A stretch of DNA of 64,000 bases from Streptomyces xiaopingdaonensis (GTDB lineage: Bacteria > Actinomycetota > Actinomycetes > Streptomycetales > Streptomycetaceae), in assembly GCF_000262345.1 (NCBI RefSeq), contig NZ_AJTQ01000356.1, positions 20,127 through 84,126 of the forward strand, given 5' to 3'. The notes under the pieces were generated by a model, which was not told where the DNA came from, searched no databases, and worked only from the letters and a program-made list of their open reading frames with translations. The translations under genes and the position numbers were made by a program. This document shows positions 8,485 through 16,912 of this stretch, piece after piece. Position 1 is the stretch's first letter; each line of letters begins with the position of its first letter.

Positions 8485-9488
8485 CGGTCGTCTCCCGACT
8501 CGTCGTCGTCCTCGGGTCGTTGGGCGTCGCCTTTCGCCCTGCGCGAGCGACTGTCGGCGGGGCCGGAGAGGACGTCGAGGAGGTCCTCGGCGAGCTCCGG
8601 CTTCAGCAGCCCGTGTGCGAGCGCGCGGTCCGCCGTGGCGCGGGCCATGGCGAGGTAGCCGGAGACGCTCTGCGGCGCGTGCTTGCGCAGCTCGGCGACG
8701 TGCGCCGAGACGGTGCCCGCGTCACCCCTGGCGACGGGTCCGGTCAGCGCCGCGTCGCCGGAGCGGAGCGAGTTGTCGAGCGCGGCGGAGAGGAGCGGCC
8801 CCAGCATCCGCTCGGGCGCCTGCACTCCGGCGGAGCGCAGCAGGTCCATCGACTCGGCGACGAGCGTGACGAGGTGGTTGGCACCCACGGCGAGCGCCGC
8901 GTGGTACAGCGGCCGCGACGCCTCCTCGATCCACTCGGGCTCGCCGCCCATCTCGATCACCAGCGCCTCGGCCGCGAGCCTGAGCTCCTCGGGCGCCGTC
9001 ACGCCGAACGAGCAGCCGGCGAGGCGGTGCACGTCGACGGCGGTCCCCGTGAAGGTCATGGCGGGGTGGAGCGCGAGCGGCAGGGCGCCGGCACGGGTGG
9101 CCGGGTCGAGCACGGCGGTTCCGTACCGGCCGGAGGTGTGCACCAGGAGCTGTCCCGCACGGACGGCGCCGGTCTCCGCGAGGCCGGCGACGAGGCCGGG
9201 GAGGGCGTCGTCGGGGACGGTGAGCAGGACGAGTTCGGAGCGCGCGAGCACCTCGGCGGGCTCGACGAGCGGCACGTCCGGGAGGTGCTCGGCCGCGCGC
9301 CTGCGGGACGCCTCGGAGACGCCAGAGGCGGCGACGGTGCGGTGCCCGGCCATCGCCAGGGCGGCGGCGAGGACCGGCCCGACCCGCCCTGCGCCGACGA
9401 CGCCGACCGACAGGCGGGCGGGTCTGTCCTGCGCGCGGGGCGAGGGCGCGGGTTCTGGCGGGTGCGGGGTGTGCTCGGCAGGGTTCAC
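8481..9488 (-). CDS. Rossmann-fold/DUF2520 oxidoreductase-like protein upstream of panC
   Basis: A protein of 335 residues from GTG 9488. A disordered head of about 25 residues is followed by a Rossmann nucleotide-binding fold ([14 protein letters not shown], residues 28-41) and the helical DUF2520 domain ([33 protein letters not shown]). The family resembles ketopantoate/6-phosphogluconate-type dehydrogenases and is often linked to panC, so a role in pantoate supply is plausible but unproven. The start is chosen for GGAAGG six bases upstream; ATG 9548 is an alternative with no ribosome site. The C-terminus overlaps the panC start by four bases. Confidence 0.85.
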   Translation of the reverse strand: MNPAEHTPHPPEPAPSPRAQDRPARLSVGVVGAGRVGPVLAAALAMAGHRTVAASGVSEASRRRAAEHLPDVPLVEPAEVLARSELVLLTVPDDALPGLVAGLAETGAVRAGQLLVHTSGRYGTAVLDPATRAGALPLALHPAMTFTGTAVDVHRLAGCSFGVTAPEELRLAAEALVIEMGGEPEWIEEASRPLYHAALAVGANHLVTLVAESMDLLRSAGVQAPERMLGPLLSAALDNSLRSGDAALTGPVARGDAGTVSAHVAELRKHAPQSVSGYLAMARATADRALAHGLLKPELAEDLLDVLSGPADSRSRRAKGDAQRPEDDDESGDDR

Positions 9489-9949
9489 CGGGGGCCTTCC
9501 GTCTGCGTTCCGGTCCCTGGGGCCGGGTACCGGACGTTCCTCGGCCATGCTAATGCCTGGCGCCGGCGCGGAAGAGGGCCGTGATTCGGGACCAGCGGCC
9601 TGCTCAGCCGGAAGGCACGTGCGTCGTCGCTGGTGGGACGGGTTCGTCGGTTCGGCCGGAGGCCGCGGCCGTCTCCAACTCGGCCTGGAGAAAAGCCTCT
9701 TACGAGGGGCGTGCACGCGTCGCCGTGCGCCGCAGGAGCACGACGCGGCGGGCAGTGCAGGACGGCGGCTGCCCGTGTGGCCGTGCCGCAGCGTGCGAAG
9801 TCGTGCAGCGTCCGCAGCCTGTTGCAGCGGGGCTGCATCGACCGGCGCTGAAGGAAACCGTGCAGGAGCGTGCAAGGGACGTGCACGGGTCTCCGCGGAG
9901 AGGGATCGCACGGGCAGCACACCGCAGCGGCGGCCCGTCCTCGCGGACC
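9489..9949. other. Non-coding stretch between the DUF2520 gene and the M24 pseudogene
   Basis: No credible gene on either strand. Within 9711-9885 the word GTGCA occurs five times (9711, 9755, 9803-9807, 9860-9864, 9870-9874 and 9881-9885 counted as clusters), the last three spaced 10 and 11 bases apart. This may have been the control region of the gene whose remnant follows. Confidence 0.45.
9860..9885. repeat. Three helically phased GTGCA repeats
   Basis: GTGCA at 9860-9864, 9870-9874 and 9881-9885, that is one DNA turn apart, so the three would face the same side of the helix. They lie just upstream of the M24 remnant. Such phasing is typical of a cooperative repressor site; no protein can be assigned. 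Confidence 0.4.
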
Positions 9950-10420
9950 TCGGCAACGCGCAGGGCCCGCCCCGGCTCGCCGCCGAGCGGGCAGCAGCCG
10001 TGCGCGCCGCCGAGCGACCGCCCTTCGACGACGCCGAGTTCGAGGCACGCCGCGCCGAGTTGCGGGCCGGACGGCGGAGGGGCGGCTCGACGGGCTCGTC
10101 GTCTTCCGCCCGTCCAGCGTCGAGTACCTCTGCGGCTGCCACACGGCGGAGACGGCGCCCCAGCCGCTGCTGGTGACGGCGGAAGGGACCGTCCTCCACG
10201 CCCTTGACCTGGAGGACGGCCGCGCACTTGCGAGCGGATACGCCGACCGCGTACGCCTCTGCGGAGTCGCGGACGCGTTGAGCGGCTCGACGCCTCCCTC
10301 GCCGACGCCACCACTGTGCTGCCGCGCGATGCCCGCGTCGCGCACTCCCCCACCCCGCCGCACGCCGTCACGCCGCCGCCGGACCGCGGGCTGCCCCGAC
10401 CGCCTCCTCGAACGGGCCGG
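9950..10420 (+). pseudogene. Remnant of an M24 (creatinase/Xaa-Pro peptidase-like) gene, frameshifted and truncated
   Basis: Three plus-strand frames each carry a piece of one creatinase-N-type domain in the right order: FDDAEFEARRAELRA (about 10024-10068), then GRLDGLVVFRPSSVEYLCG and HTAETAPQPLLVTAEG (about 10080-10200) with LHALDLEDGRALASGYADRV, then LDASLADATTVLPRDARVAHS (about 10286-10350). The reading frame changes near 10070-10085 and again near 10275-10290. The C-terminal metal-binding half is missing and no start is convincing. I conclude that the gene is dead; sequencing error cannot explain loss of the whole C-terminus. Confidence 0.7.
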
Positions 10421-10586
10421 CGAATGGCGGGGTTGGGGTACGCCTTCAGGCCGGCACCCGGTCCGGACGTTTGCACGGACGCCCCGGCCCGCCATGCCCT
10501 CACCGCGACCTGATCGAGCAGCGGCGGAGGCTGCCGCGATGGTCCAGGCGGGCACGGTGGAACTTCCGGGGGCTACCTGCTCCGGA

Positions 10587-11552
10587 CTACTTGCTGTCGA
10601 TGCGGCCGAGTGCCGCACCGGTCTCAGCCAGTGCCGCGGTGGCCTTCGCCCATCCGGAATCGGCCGGGTCCAGCGCGCTGCGCAGGTAGGCGGTGGTCAG
10701 TCGCTGCAGTACCGCGACCCGCTCCGGGTTCTCGTCGGTGGTCTCGGCGGCTTCCCAATTCGGGATGCCGCCCAGGGAGTGCTCGGCGTCGAACAGGGTC
10801 AGCAGGTCGGTGGCGCCCGGGCTGTGGACGTAGGCGTCGGTGAACCAGTCCGGGCCGCGGCTCGACATCTTCGACTGGTCGTGGTCGCCGGCCACCACGA
10901 GTGCGGGCGTGGTCAGCTCGGCGAACGAGGGGTTCATGAACGGGAAGTGCTCCTGGGCGAACGGGTGCAGCTCCTCGCCCCCGATCCCGGTCGCGGCCAG
11001 CAGCACGCCGGCCCGCACGCGTCGGTCCGCGTAGCCCTGGCCGGCCTCGCCCGTGCTGTCGAGAACGCGGGCGCCGAGCAGCATCTGCACGGTCTGGGCG
11101 CCCCAGGAGTGTCCGGCTGCGACGACGCGGTCACGATCGACCCGCCCCGCAAGGCCCGGCACGGCGCGTTCGATCGTCTCCGACTGGTCCATGGTCCGCA
11201 CGAGGTCGGCGTGCCGCTCGGTCCAGACCCGGCCGAATCCGGGGTGGTCGAACCCGATGCCGTCGCGACGGGAGTCCAGGTGCGTCGGCTGGACGACGAC
11301 GAACCCGCGAGACGCCCAGAAGGCCGTCAGGGGTGCGTATCCGTCGAGCGACCATCCGTTGCCGTGCGAGAACAGCAGCACCGGCAGGTCGTGTCCGGTC
11401 ACGGGGGCGGAGACGCGCACGTCGAGCGGGAGCGCTCGGCCTGGCGCGTCGAGGCGCGCCGGGGCGACCGAGACGACCGGGCCGCCGGCGCCGACGATGT
11501 CGTCGAGGGCATGGACGATCGGGGTGTCGGTCGTTGGGGGAGTACCACTCAT
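10587..11552 (-). CDS. Alpha/beta hydrolase, chlorophyllase/dienelactone-hydrolase-like
   Basis: A protein of 321 residues from ATG 11552. The fold signatures are VLLFSHGNGWSLDGY (the oxyanion strand, 59-72), the nucleophile elbow GHSWGAQT (Ser149), an acid candidate in VVAGDHDQSK and the histidine in DAEHSLGG. The arrangement is that of intracellular esterases/lipases; the substrate is unknown. There is no signal peptide. It is divergent from a TetR gene, with two matching operators between them, so it is very likely the regulated target. The start is supported by AAAGGACGA about 11 bases upstream; the longer open frame upstream is not needed. Confidence 0.85.
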   Translation of the reverse strand: MSGTPPTTDTPIVHALDDIVGAGGPVVSVAPARLDAPGRALPLDVRVSAPVTGHDLPVLLFSHGNGWSLDGYAPLTAFWASRGFVVVQPTHLDSRRDGIGFDHPGFGRVWTERHADLVRTMDQSETIERAVPGLAGRVDRDRVVAAGHSWGAQTVQMLLGARVLDSTGEAGQGYADRRVRAGVLLAATGIGGEELHPFAQEHFPFMNPSFAELTTPALVVAGDHDQSKMSSRGPDWFTDAYVHSPGATDLLTLFDAEHSLGGIPNWEAAETTDENPERVAVLQRLTTAYLRSALDPADSGWAKATAALAETGAALGRIDSK

Positions 11553-11602
11553 GGAGATCACTCGTCCTTTGCGTTCGGGGCACCCGCCGAGCACAATAGA
11601 AG

Positions 11603-11640
11603 CGGAGCGCCGTTCCGAAACAATACGGAGCAGTGCTCCG
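11603..11640. promoter_or_regulatory. Paired TetR-type operators between hydrolase and tetR
   Basis: Two 15-base dyads of the same design: CGGAGCG-C-CGTTCCG (11603-11617, one mismatch) and CGGAGCA-G-TGCTCCG (11626-11640, perfect). Their centres are 23 bases apart. A wider inverted repeat AAGCGGAGC / GCTCCGCTT (11600-11608 and 11635-11643) spans both. Position in the divergent control region makes them the likely binding sites of the adjacent TetR protein. Confidence 0.7.
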
Positions 11641-11667
11641 CTTAGCAAGTCTCGACGAAGGTTCCCC

Positions 11668-12276
11668 ATGACGACTCCCGGCCCGGACGGCCCGACGCCC
11701 CGCGCGAAGCGCGTCGACGCCAGGCGCAACGAACAGGCCCTGCTCGAGGCCGCCGCCGCTGTCTTCGTGACGGACGGTGTGGATGCGCCTGTGCGGCTGA
11801 TCGCCGCACGCGCCGGGGTGGGCATGGGGACGATCTACCGCCACTTCCCCACGCGTCCCGCACTGGTGGCGGCGGTCTATCAGCACCAGGTGGAAGCGCT
11901 GGCCGAAGCAGGCCCTGCGCTCCTGCGCGAGTCCGGCGACCCCGGAGTCGCCCTCCAACGGTGGGCGGCCGGCTTCGTCGACTTCCTCGTGACCAAACAC
12001 GGGCTCGCCGATGCGCTCGGGTCCGACACGGAGGGCGTGAACACCCTCCATCAGTACTTCGTCGACCGGCTCGTCCCGGTGTGCGACGCCCTGCTCGACG
12101 CCGCGCTCGAACCGGGGGCCTCCGGGCGGGTGTCCGGATACATGCTCATGCGCGGCATCGGCAACCTCTGCATCGGCGGCGACGACGACCCCCGCTACGA
12201 CGCCGCCCGCCTGGCCACCCTTCTGGTGGCAGGGGTCACGGGGAACAGCACCGCGACGCGGAGCACATCCGACTGA
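11668..12276 (+). CDS. TetR/AcrR-family transcriptional repressor
   Basis: A 202-residue protein from ATG 11668 with a standard TetR helix-turn-helix (LLEAAAAVFVTDG through VRLIAARAGVGMGTIYRHFPTR, about residues 29-66) and a C-terminal ligand domain ending GDDDPRYDAARLATLLVAG. The domain pattern is like the TetR group with a SbtR-like C-terminus. It is divergently transcribed from the hydrolase gene and flanks the paired operators, so it probably controls itself and the hydrolase. The ligand is unknown. Confidence 0.92.
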   Translation: MTTPGPDGPTPRAKRVDARRNEQALLEAAAAVFVTDGVDAPVRLIAARAGVGMGTIYRHFPTRPALVAAVYQHQVEALAEAGPALLRESGDPGVALQRWAAGFVDFLVTKHGLADALGSDTEGVNTLHQYFVDRLVPVCDALLDAALEPGASGRVSGYMLMRGIGNLCIGGDDDPRYDAARLATLLVAGVTGNSTATRSTSD

Positions 12277-12455
12277 CGGAGCGCGTCGCCCCGCGGGACT
12301 CCGGTGCTGCGGTCCTCACCGTGGACGAAGAGACCGGCGAGGCGTCCGGGGGGCGTGAGGTTGTCGCGCGCTCCGCCTGCGAGGGCTCGCCGAACCGATC
12401 GCGGGTGCCGAACCCCCCGCGCTGCTGCGGCACTTCGTCCCGCTCCGCCGGGGCA

Positions 12456-12611
12456 CTAACCGGCCGGGCGCCTCCCCGCCCGGGACCGCGCCGCCGCACG
12501 CCGACGGCGCCACCACGCGCCCAGCCGGCGGGCTTCGACGGTGCCGGGCGCGGGCGGCACGGTACGGCCGAGTCGGTACAGGTCGATCGCGTACTGCTGG
12601 GTGACTGTCAT
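12456..12611 (-). CDS. Small basic protein (51 aa), unknown
   Basis: ATG 12611 opens a 51-codon frame beginning MTVTQQYAIDLYRLGR and ending in an Arg-rich tail. I have a weak memory of similar short Streptomyces proteins beginning MTxTQxYxxDxYR, which is the only family evidence. The codons end in G or C almost throughout. The ribosome site is weak. The gene is divergent from the ArsR-type gene and shares its control region. Confidence 0.45.
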   Translation of the reverse strand: MTVTQQYAIDLYRLGRTVPPAPGTVEARRLGAWWRRRRAAARSRAGRRPAG

Positions 12612-12662
12612 GCCGTCGAAGGTCCCGCCGTACTCGACCCCGGGGCCCGCGGATTCCCCGGC

Positions 12663-12701
12663 GGCGTCAATCGGCCCGCGGCGCAGGCACCGATTGACGC
12701 C
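12663..12701. promoter_or_regulatory. Perfect 12-base inverted repeat in divergent control region
   Basis: GGCGTCAATCGG (12663-12674) and CCGATTGACGCC (12690-12701) are exact inverted copies with 15 bases between. The repeat lies 51 bases before the ArsR-type gene and 52 before the small divergent gene. The TCAA...TTGA cores are reminiscent of ArsR/SmtB operators, so autoregulation by the adjacent protein is a reasonable guess. Confidence 0.55.
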
Positions 12702-12751
12702 CGCGGTCAAACGACGTGCCGCAGCAGCCGCGACCTGCGCATCATGACGGG

Positions 12752-13867
12752 ATGAGCATCACCGTGCACCTCGCCGACCTGAGCCCGGAGCGGACCGTCT
12801 TCCGCCCCTCCCCGCTCGCCGAACTCGGCACGGTGCTGCACACGTTGGCGGCACCGGCGCACCACCCGGGCGCCGGTTCCTGGGCGGCGGACATCTCGGC
12901 GCGCACCCCTGCCGACCTCGCCGACCGCCTCTGCTGCACGGAGCTGCTCTGGGGCGCCACCTTCTCCGACCTGCTGCTGGGCTTCGCCGCCCGGCCGGAG
13001 GCCGAGGGCCGCCCCGGCGAGACCCTCGCCGAGGACCTCGACCTGCTCGACAAGCTCGACGACGAGGAGTACGTCACCGTCGCGCTGGAGTTCACCTGCC
13101 TCTCCGAGTACGACAGCCTCAGCCCGCGCTCCCCGCTCCACGACGAGGGCCTCCGCGAGCAGGCGCTGGCTCTCGCCGCCGCGCGCGGCCGGGAGCAACT
13201 CGACTTCACCAGGCGGCTGATCGACGACCCGCCGCGGATGCGGCGCTGGATGCGCCGCCTCTTCGAGGAGTGCGACGAGGCGTTCTTCGCCGACATCTGG
13301 ACCCAGGTCGGCCCCCGCCTCAGCGCCGACGCGCGCCGCAAGCGCGACCTCCTCCTCCACCACGGCATGCGCGCGGCCCTCACCGACATCTCCCCCGCGC
13401 TCTCGCTCGACGAGAGCGGCACCCGCCTGGAGATCGACAAGCTCGCCGACGCCGAGACCGACACCCGCGGCACCGGTCTCACCTTCGTGCCGACCACCTT
13501 CAACTGGCCCCACCTGATGGTGCTCCACCGCCCCCGCTGGCGCCCCGTCGTCCACTACCCGGTGGCACCGCCGCAGCCCCGGCAGCAGACCCCCGCCTCC
13601 GTCGAGCAGTTCGCGCTGCGCATGGAGGCGCTGGCGCACCCCGTCCGGATGCGGATGTGCCGCAGCCTCTCGCGCTCCCCGCACACGACGGGCGAGCTAG
13701 CCGAGGTGTACGCGCTCAGCGCACCCGAGGTCTCCCGCCACCTGGCCGTGCTCCGCAAGGCCGGCCTCGTGACCGTCGAGCGGCAGGGCCGGTACGTCAA
13801 GTACCAGCTCGACATCCCGGTGGTGGCGCGGCTCGGCGGCGACTTCCTGGAGACAGTGCTGCGCTGA
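12752..13867 (+). CDS. DUF5937/ArsR-type helix-turn-helix regulator
   Basis: A protein of 371 residues from ATG 12752. Residues 1-260 form the DUF5937-like domain seen in front of ArsR helices in Streptomyces (SITVHLADLSPERTVFRPSP at the start). Residues 280-360 are a clear ArsR winged helix: MEALAHPVRMRMCRSLSR, TTGELAEVYALSAPEVSRHL, VLRKAGLVTVERQGRYVKYQL. No obvious metal-binding cysteines are in the recognition helix, so it is probably not a classic metal sensor. It abuts the convergent response-regulator gene by 8 bases. Confidence 0.88.
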   Translation: MSITVHLADLSPERTVFRPSPLAELGTVLHTLAAPAHHPGAGSWAADISARTPADLADRLCCTELLWGATFSDLLLGFAARPEAEGRPGETLAEDLDLLDKLDDEEYVTVALEFTCLSEYDSLSPRSPLHDEGLREQALALAAARGREQLDFTRRLIDDPPRMRRWMRRLFEECDEAFFADIWTQVGPRLSADARRKRDLLLHHGMRAALTDISPALSLDESGTRLEIDKLADAETDTRGTGLTFVPTTFNWPHLMVLHRPRWRPVVHYPVAPPQPRQQTPASVEQFALRMEALAHPVRMRMCRSLSRSPHTTGELAEVYALSAPEVSRHLAVLRKAGLVTVERQGRYVKYQLDIPVVARLGGDFLETVLR

Positions 13868-13875
13868 CGGGCGCC

Positions 13876-14556
13876 TCAGGACCCCGAGGCGCGCACCACG
13901 CCGAGCTCGTACGCGAGGACCACCGCCTGGACGCGGTCGCGCAGGTCGAGCTTGGTGAGGATGCGGCCGACGTGCGTCTTCACCGTCGCCTCCGAGAGCA
14001 CGAGGCGGGTCGCGATCTCCCCGTTCGACATCCCGCGTGCGACGAGCCCGAGCACCTCGCGCTCGCGCTCCGTGAGCCTGGCGAGGACGCCCGTCTCCGG
14101 CTCGGTCTTGGCGGCGGGAAGCACTTCGGAGAAGCGGTCTATCAGCCGCCGCGTGGTGCTGGGCGCGACGACGGCGTCGCCGCTGTGGACGGCGCGGATC
14201 GCCTGCAGGAGGTCGGTCGGCGGGACGTCCTTGAGCATGAAGCCCGCGGCGCCCGACTTCAGCGCGGAGAAGGCGTACTCGTCGAGGTCGAAGGTGGTGA
14301 GGATGAGGACCTTCGGGTCGCCGGGGCCGCCTTCGCCGCCCTCGCAGATCCGCCGCGTCGCCTCCACCCCGTCGATCCCCGGCATGCGGACGTCCATGAG
14401 GATGACGTCGACCGCCGTCGAGCGGAGCAGCTCCAGCGCCTCGCCGCCGTCGCCCGCCTCCGCGGTCACCTCCATGTCCGGCTGCGCCGCCAGCACCATC
14501 CGGAATCCGGCGCGCAGCAGCATCTGGTCGTCGACGAGCATGGTTCGGATCGTCAT
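13876..14556 (-). CDS. NarL/FixJ-family response regulator
   Basis: A 226-residue protein. The receiver domain (1-125) has the acidic pair DD at 9-10, the phospho-acceptor D55 in VILMDVRMPG and the conserved lysine in FMLKDVPP. The LuxR-type helix-turn-helix is at about 155-215 (LTEREREVLGLVARGMSNGEIA, SEATVKTHVGRILTKLDLRDR). Its start overlaps the kinase stop by four bases, so it is coupled to the histidine kinase. Confidence 0.96.
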   Translation of the reverse strand: MTIRTMLVDDQMLLRAGFRMVLAAQPDMEVTAEAGDGGEALELLRSTAVDVILMDVRMPGIDGVEATRRICEGGEGGPGDPKVLILTTFDLDEYAFSALKSGAAGFMLKDVPPTDLLQAIRAVHSGDAVVAPSTTRRLIDRFSEVLPAAKTEPETGVLARLTEREREVLGLVARGMSNGEIATRLVLSEATVKTHVGRILTKLDLRDRVQAVVLAYELGVVRASGS

Positions 14557-15812
14557 CGGTTCCTCCGTCGTTGGGCCGGCGCCGCCTCCGCGGCTTCGGG
14601 GAGTGGCAGTACGGCGCTTATCCGGAACCCGCCCCCCGGGCGCGGCCCCGCCTGGAGGCTGCCGCCGACCATGTCGACGCGCTCGCGCATCCCGATGAGC
14701 CCGTGGCCGAGCCCGTCGGCGCCGCCTTCGTGGAGCCGGCGGTCCTCGCCGCTGCCGTCGTCCTCGGCGAGCAGCGTCAGCTCCCGCTCCCCGTACTTCA
14801 GGAGTACCTTCGCACCCACCTGGTCCCCGCCGTGCTTCCGGCTGTTGGTGAGCGCCTCCTGGACGACGCGGTACGCGGTCAGCTCGACGCCGCTCGGCAG
14901 CGCCCTGGGGGACCCCTCGATGCGGAAGTCGACGGTGAGCCCCGCGCTCCGCACCTGCTCGACGAGTTCGGCGAGCTGCTCGACGCCGGGCTGCGGCACG
15001 TAGGCCGCCGCGTCGCCGTCCGGGTCCTGCCCCGTGCGGAGGACGCCGAGGAGGCGGCGCATCTCGGCGAGCGCCTGGCGTCCGGTGCCGGAGATCGTCT
15101 CCAGCGCGCCCCGCGTCTGCTCGGGCGCGCTGTCGAGGACGTACGCCGCGCCGTCGGCCTGCACCACCATCACGGAGACGTTGTGCGCCACGACGTCGTG
15201 CAACTCCCGTGCTATCCGGGCGCGTTCGGCGGCGACGGCGACCTTGGCGCGGGCCTCCCGCTCCCGCTCCAGGCGAGTGGCGCGCTCCTCCAGCTCCGCG
15301 TAGTACGCGCGTCTGGTGCGCAGGGAGTCGCCGAGCACCCAGGCGAGGACGAAGGTGACCGTCATGAAGATCGTGCCGAAGACCGCGCCCGAGGGGTCCT
15401 GCCCCTCCGTCGGCCATCGCACCGCGGAGAGCGAAGGCGCGGCGACGGCGCCCACGAGCGCGAACCGGGAGGCCCACCGCGCTCCCCGCGAGGCGACGGT
15501 GAAGATGATCACCAGCAGCGCGAAGTCGCCCGGGTAGACCGTCACATCGGCGACGAGCTGCGCCACCCCGGCACCCGTCGCGAGGAGCAGCATCTGCTCG
15601 GGCAGCTTCCTGCGGAGCGCCACGGCGGCGGAGAGCGCGAGGGCGATCGGCACGAACGTGAGGCCGTCGACGAGCCCCGAGGGCAGGTCCGTGTCCCCCT
15701 GGACCACCTGCCCCGCGAAGAGGTAGAGCGCCGAGATCCCCAGCAGAAGCAGCGCCCAGAAGCCGTCCACCCACATGGGGTGTCTGCGGAGGAAGTCGTA
15801 GATGCGGCTCAC
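14553..15812 (-). CDS. Two-component sensor histidine kinase (HisKA_3 type)
   Basis: A 419-residue membrane kinase. Five or so hydrophobic segments fill residues 15-160, with no large extracytoplasmic domain. The HisKA_3 dimerisation helix carries the phospho-accepting histidine in ARELHDVVAHNVSVM, and the HATPase has EALTNSRKHG (N box) and DDGSG / GHGLIGMRERV (G boxes). The start is GTG 15812, with TACGCT (15820-15825) 7 bases before it, suggesting a leaderless mRNA. The lack of a sensor domain suggests it senses the membrane or works with other proteins. The pair's signal is unknown. Confidence 0.95.
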   Translation of the reverse strand: MSRIYDFLRRHPMWVDGFWALLLLGISALYLFAGQVVQGDTDLPSGLVDGLTFVPIALALSAAVALRRKLPEQMLLLATGAGVAQLVADVTVYPGDFALLVIIFTVASRGARWASRFALVGAVAAPSLSAVRWPTEGQDPSGAVFGTIFMTVTFVLAWVLGDSLRTRRAYYAELEERATRLEREREARAKVAVAAERARIARELHDVVAHNVSVMVVQADGAAYVLDSAPEQTRGALETISGTGRQALAEMRRLLGVLRTGQDPDGDAAAYVPQPGVEQLAELVEQVRSAGLTVDFRIEGSPRALPSGVELTAYRVVQEALTNSRKHGGDQVGAKVLLKYGERELTLLAEDDGSGEDRRLHEGGADGLGHGLIGMRERVDMVGGSLQAGPRPGGGFRISAVLPLPEAAEAAPAQRRRNR

Positions 15813-15921
15813 GGTATCCAGCGTATGGAGCCGGCCACGCCGACCGGGTCAGCCCGACGGCCGATCCGCGGCCCCGTGACTACTCCCCAAGGTGGAGGCC
15901 GCCTCCCGCTAGCGTGTGCGC

Positions 15922-16911
15922 GTGCACACCGAGTTCAGAGGCTGGCGCGACGCCGCCGTCGAGGCGCTCTACGGCCCTGGCGGCTTCTACACGGGGCAGG
16001 CGCCGGGCGACCACTTCCGCACCTCCGTTCATGCGTCGCCGCTCTTCGCCCGCGCCGTCGCGGAGTTGCTGCGCCGCGTCGACGAAGCCCTGGGGCGCCC
16101 CGACGGGTTGGAGTGCGTCGACATGGGGGCCGGCCGCGGCGAGCTCCTCACCGGTCTGCTCGCCGCCGTCCCCGAGGAGTTGGCGAAGCGGCTGCGTCCC
16201 GTCGCGGTGGAGCGCGCGGAGCGCCCGGCCGGGCTCGACGCGCGGATCGAGTGGGCGGAGGCGCTGCCGGGGCACCGCACCGTGCGGGGGCTGCTCTTCG
16301 CCAACGAGTGGCTCGACAACGTGCCGCTCGACGTGGCGGAGGTCGACTCCGAGGGCGCCCTCCGCTACGTCCTCACCGACCGCTCGGGCGCCGAACGCCT
16401 CGGCGGCCGGCTCGACGCAGACGACGCCGCGTGGCTGGCGCGGTGGTGGCCGCCGGAGCCGGAGCCGGGCGCCCGGGCCGAGATCGGGGAGCCGCGCGAC
16501 ACCGCCTGGGCCGCGGCCGTCGAGACGCTCGCCGCCGGCGTCGCCGTCGCCGTCGACTACGGCCACGAGCGCGCCGACCGGCCGCCGTTCGCGACGCTCA
16601 CCGGCTTCCGCGACGGCCGCGAGGTACGGCCCGTCGCCGACGGCACCTGCGACCTGACGGCGCACGTCGCGCTCGACGCGTGCGCCGCCGCCGTACCCGG
16701 GCCCGCACTGCTGCGCAGCCAGCGCGAGGCGCTGCACACGCTCGGCGTCCGCGGCACCCGCCCACCGCTCTCGCTCGCCGCGGACGACCCGGCGCGCTAC
16801 GTGAGGGAGTTGGCCGCGGCGGGCGAGGCGGCCGAACTCACGGAGCAGGGCGGACTCGGCGACTTCGGCTGGCTCGTCTGCCCGGTGGAGACGCACGACC
16901 CGCTGGCCTGA
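15922..16911 (+). CDS. SAM-dependent methyltransferase of the MidA/NDUFAF7 (Methyltransf_28) family
   Basis: About 329 residues. [22 protein letters not shown] near the start and [15 protein letters not shown] (SAM-binding loop) followed by [16 protein letters not shown] are the hallmarks of the DUF185/MidA family, whose mitochondrial member methylates a complex I subunit. The substrate in bacteria is unknown. TAGCGT (15910-15915) ends 6 bases before GTG 15922, so I prefer this leaderless start over GTG 15916. It converges on the ABC ATPase gene with one base between stops. Confidence 0.82.
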   Translation: MHTEFRGWRDAAVEALYGPGGFYTGQAPGDHFRTSVHASPLFARAVAELLRRVDEALGRPDGLECVDMGAGRGELLTGLLAAVPEELAKRLRPVAVERAERPAGLDARIEWAEALPGHRTVRGLLFANEWLDNVPLDVAEVDSEGALRYVLTDRSGAERLGGRLDADDAAWLARWWPPEPEPGARAEIGEPRDTAWAAAVETLAAGVAVAVDYGHERADRPPFATLTGFRDGREVRPVADGTCDLTAHVALDACAAAVPGPALLRSQREALHTLGVRGTRPPLSLAADDPARYVRELAAAGEAAELTEQGGLGDFGWLVCPVETHDPLA

Positions 16912-16912
16912 G

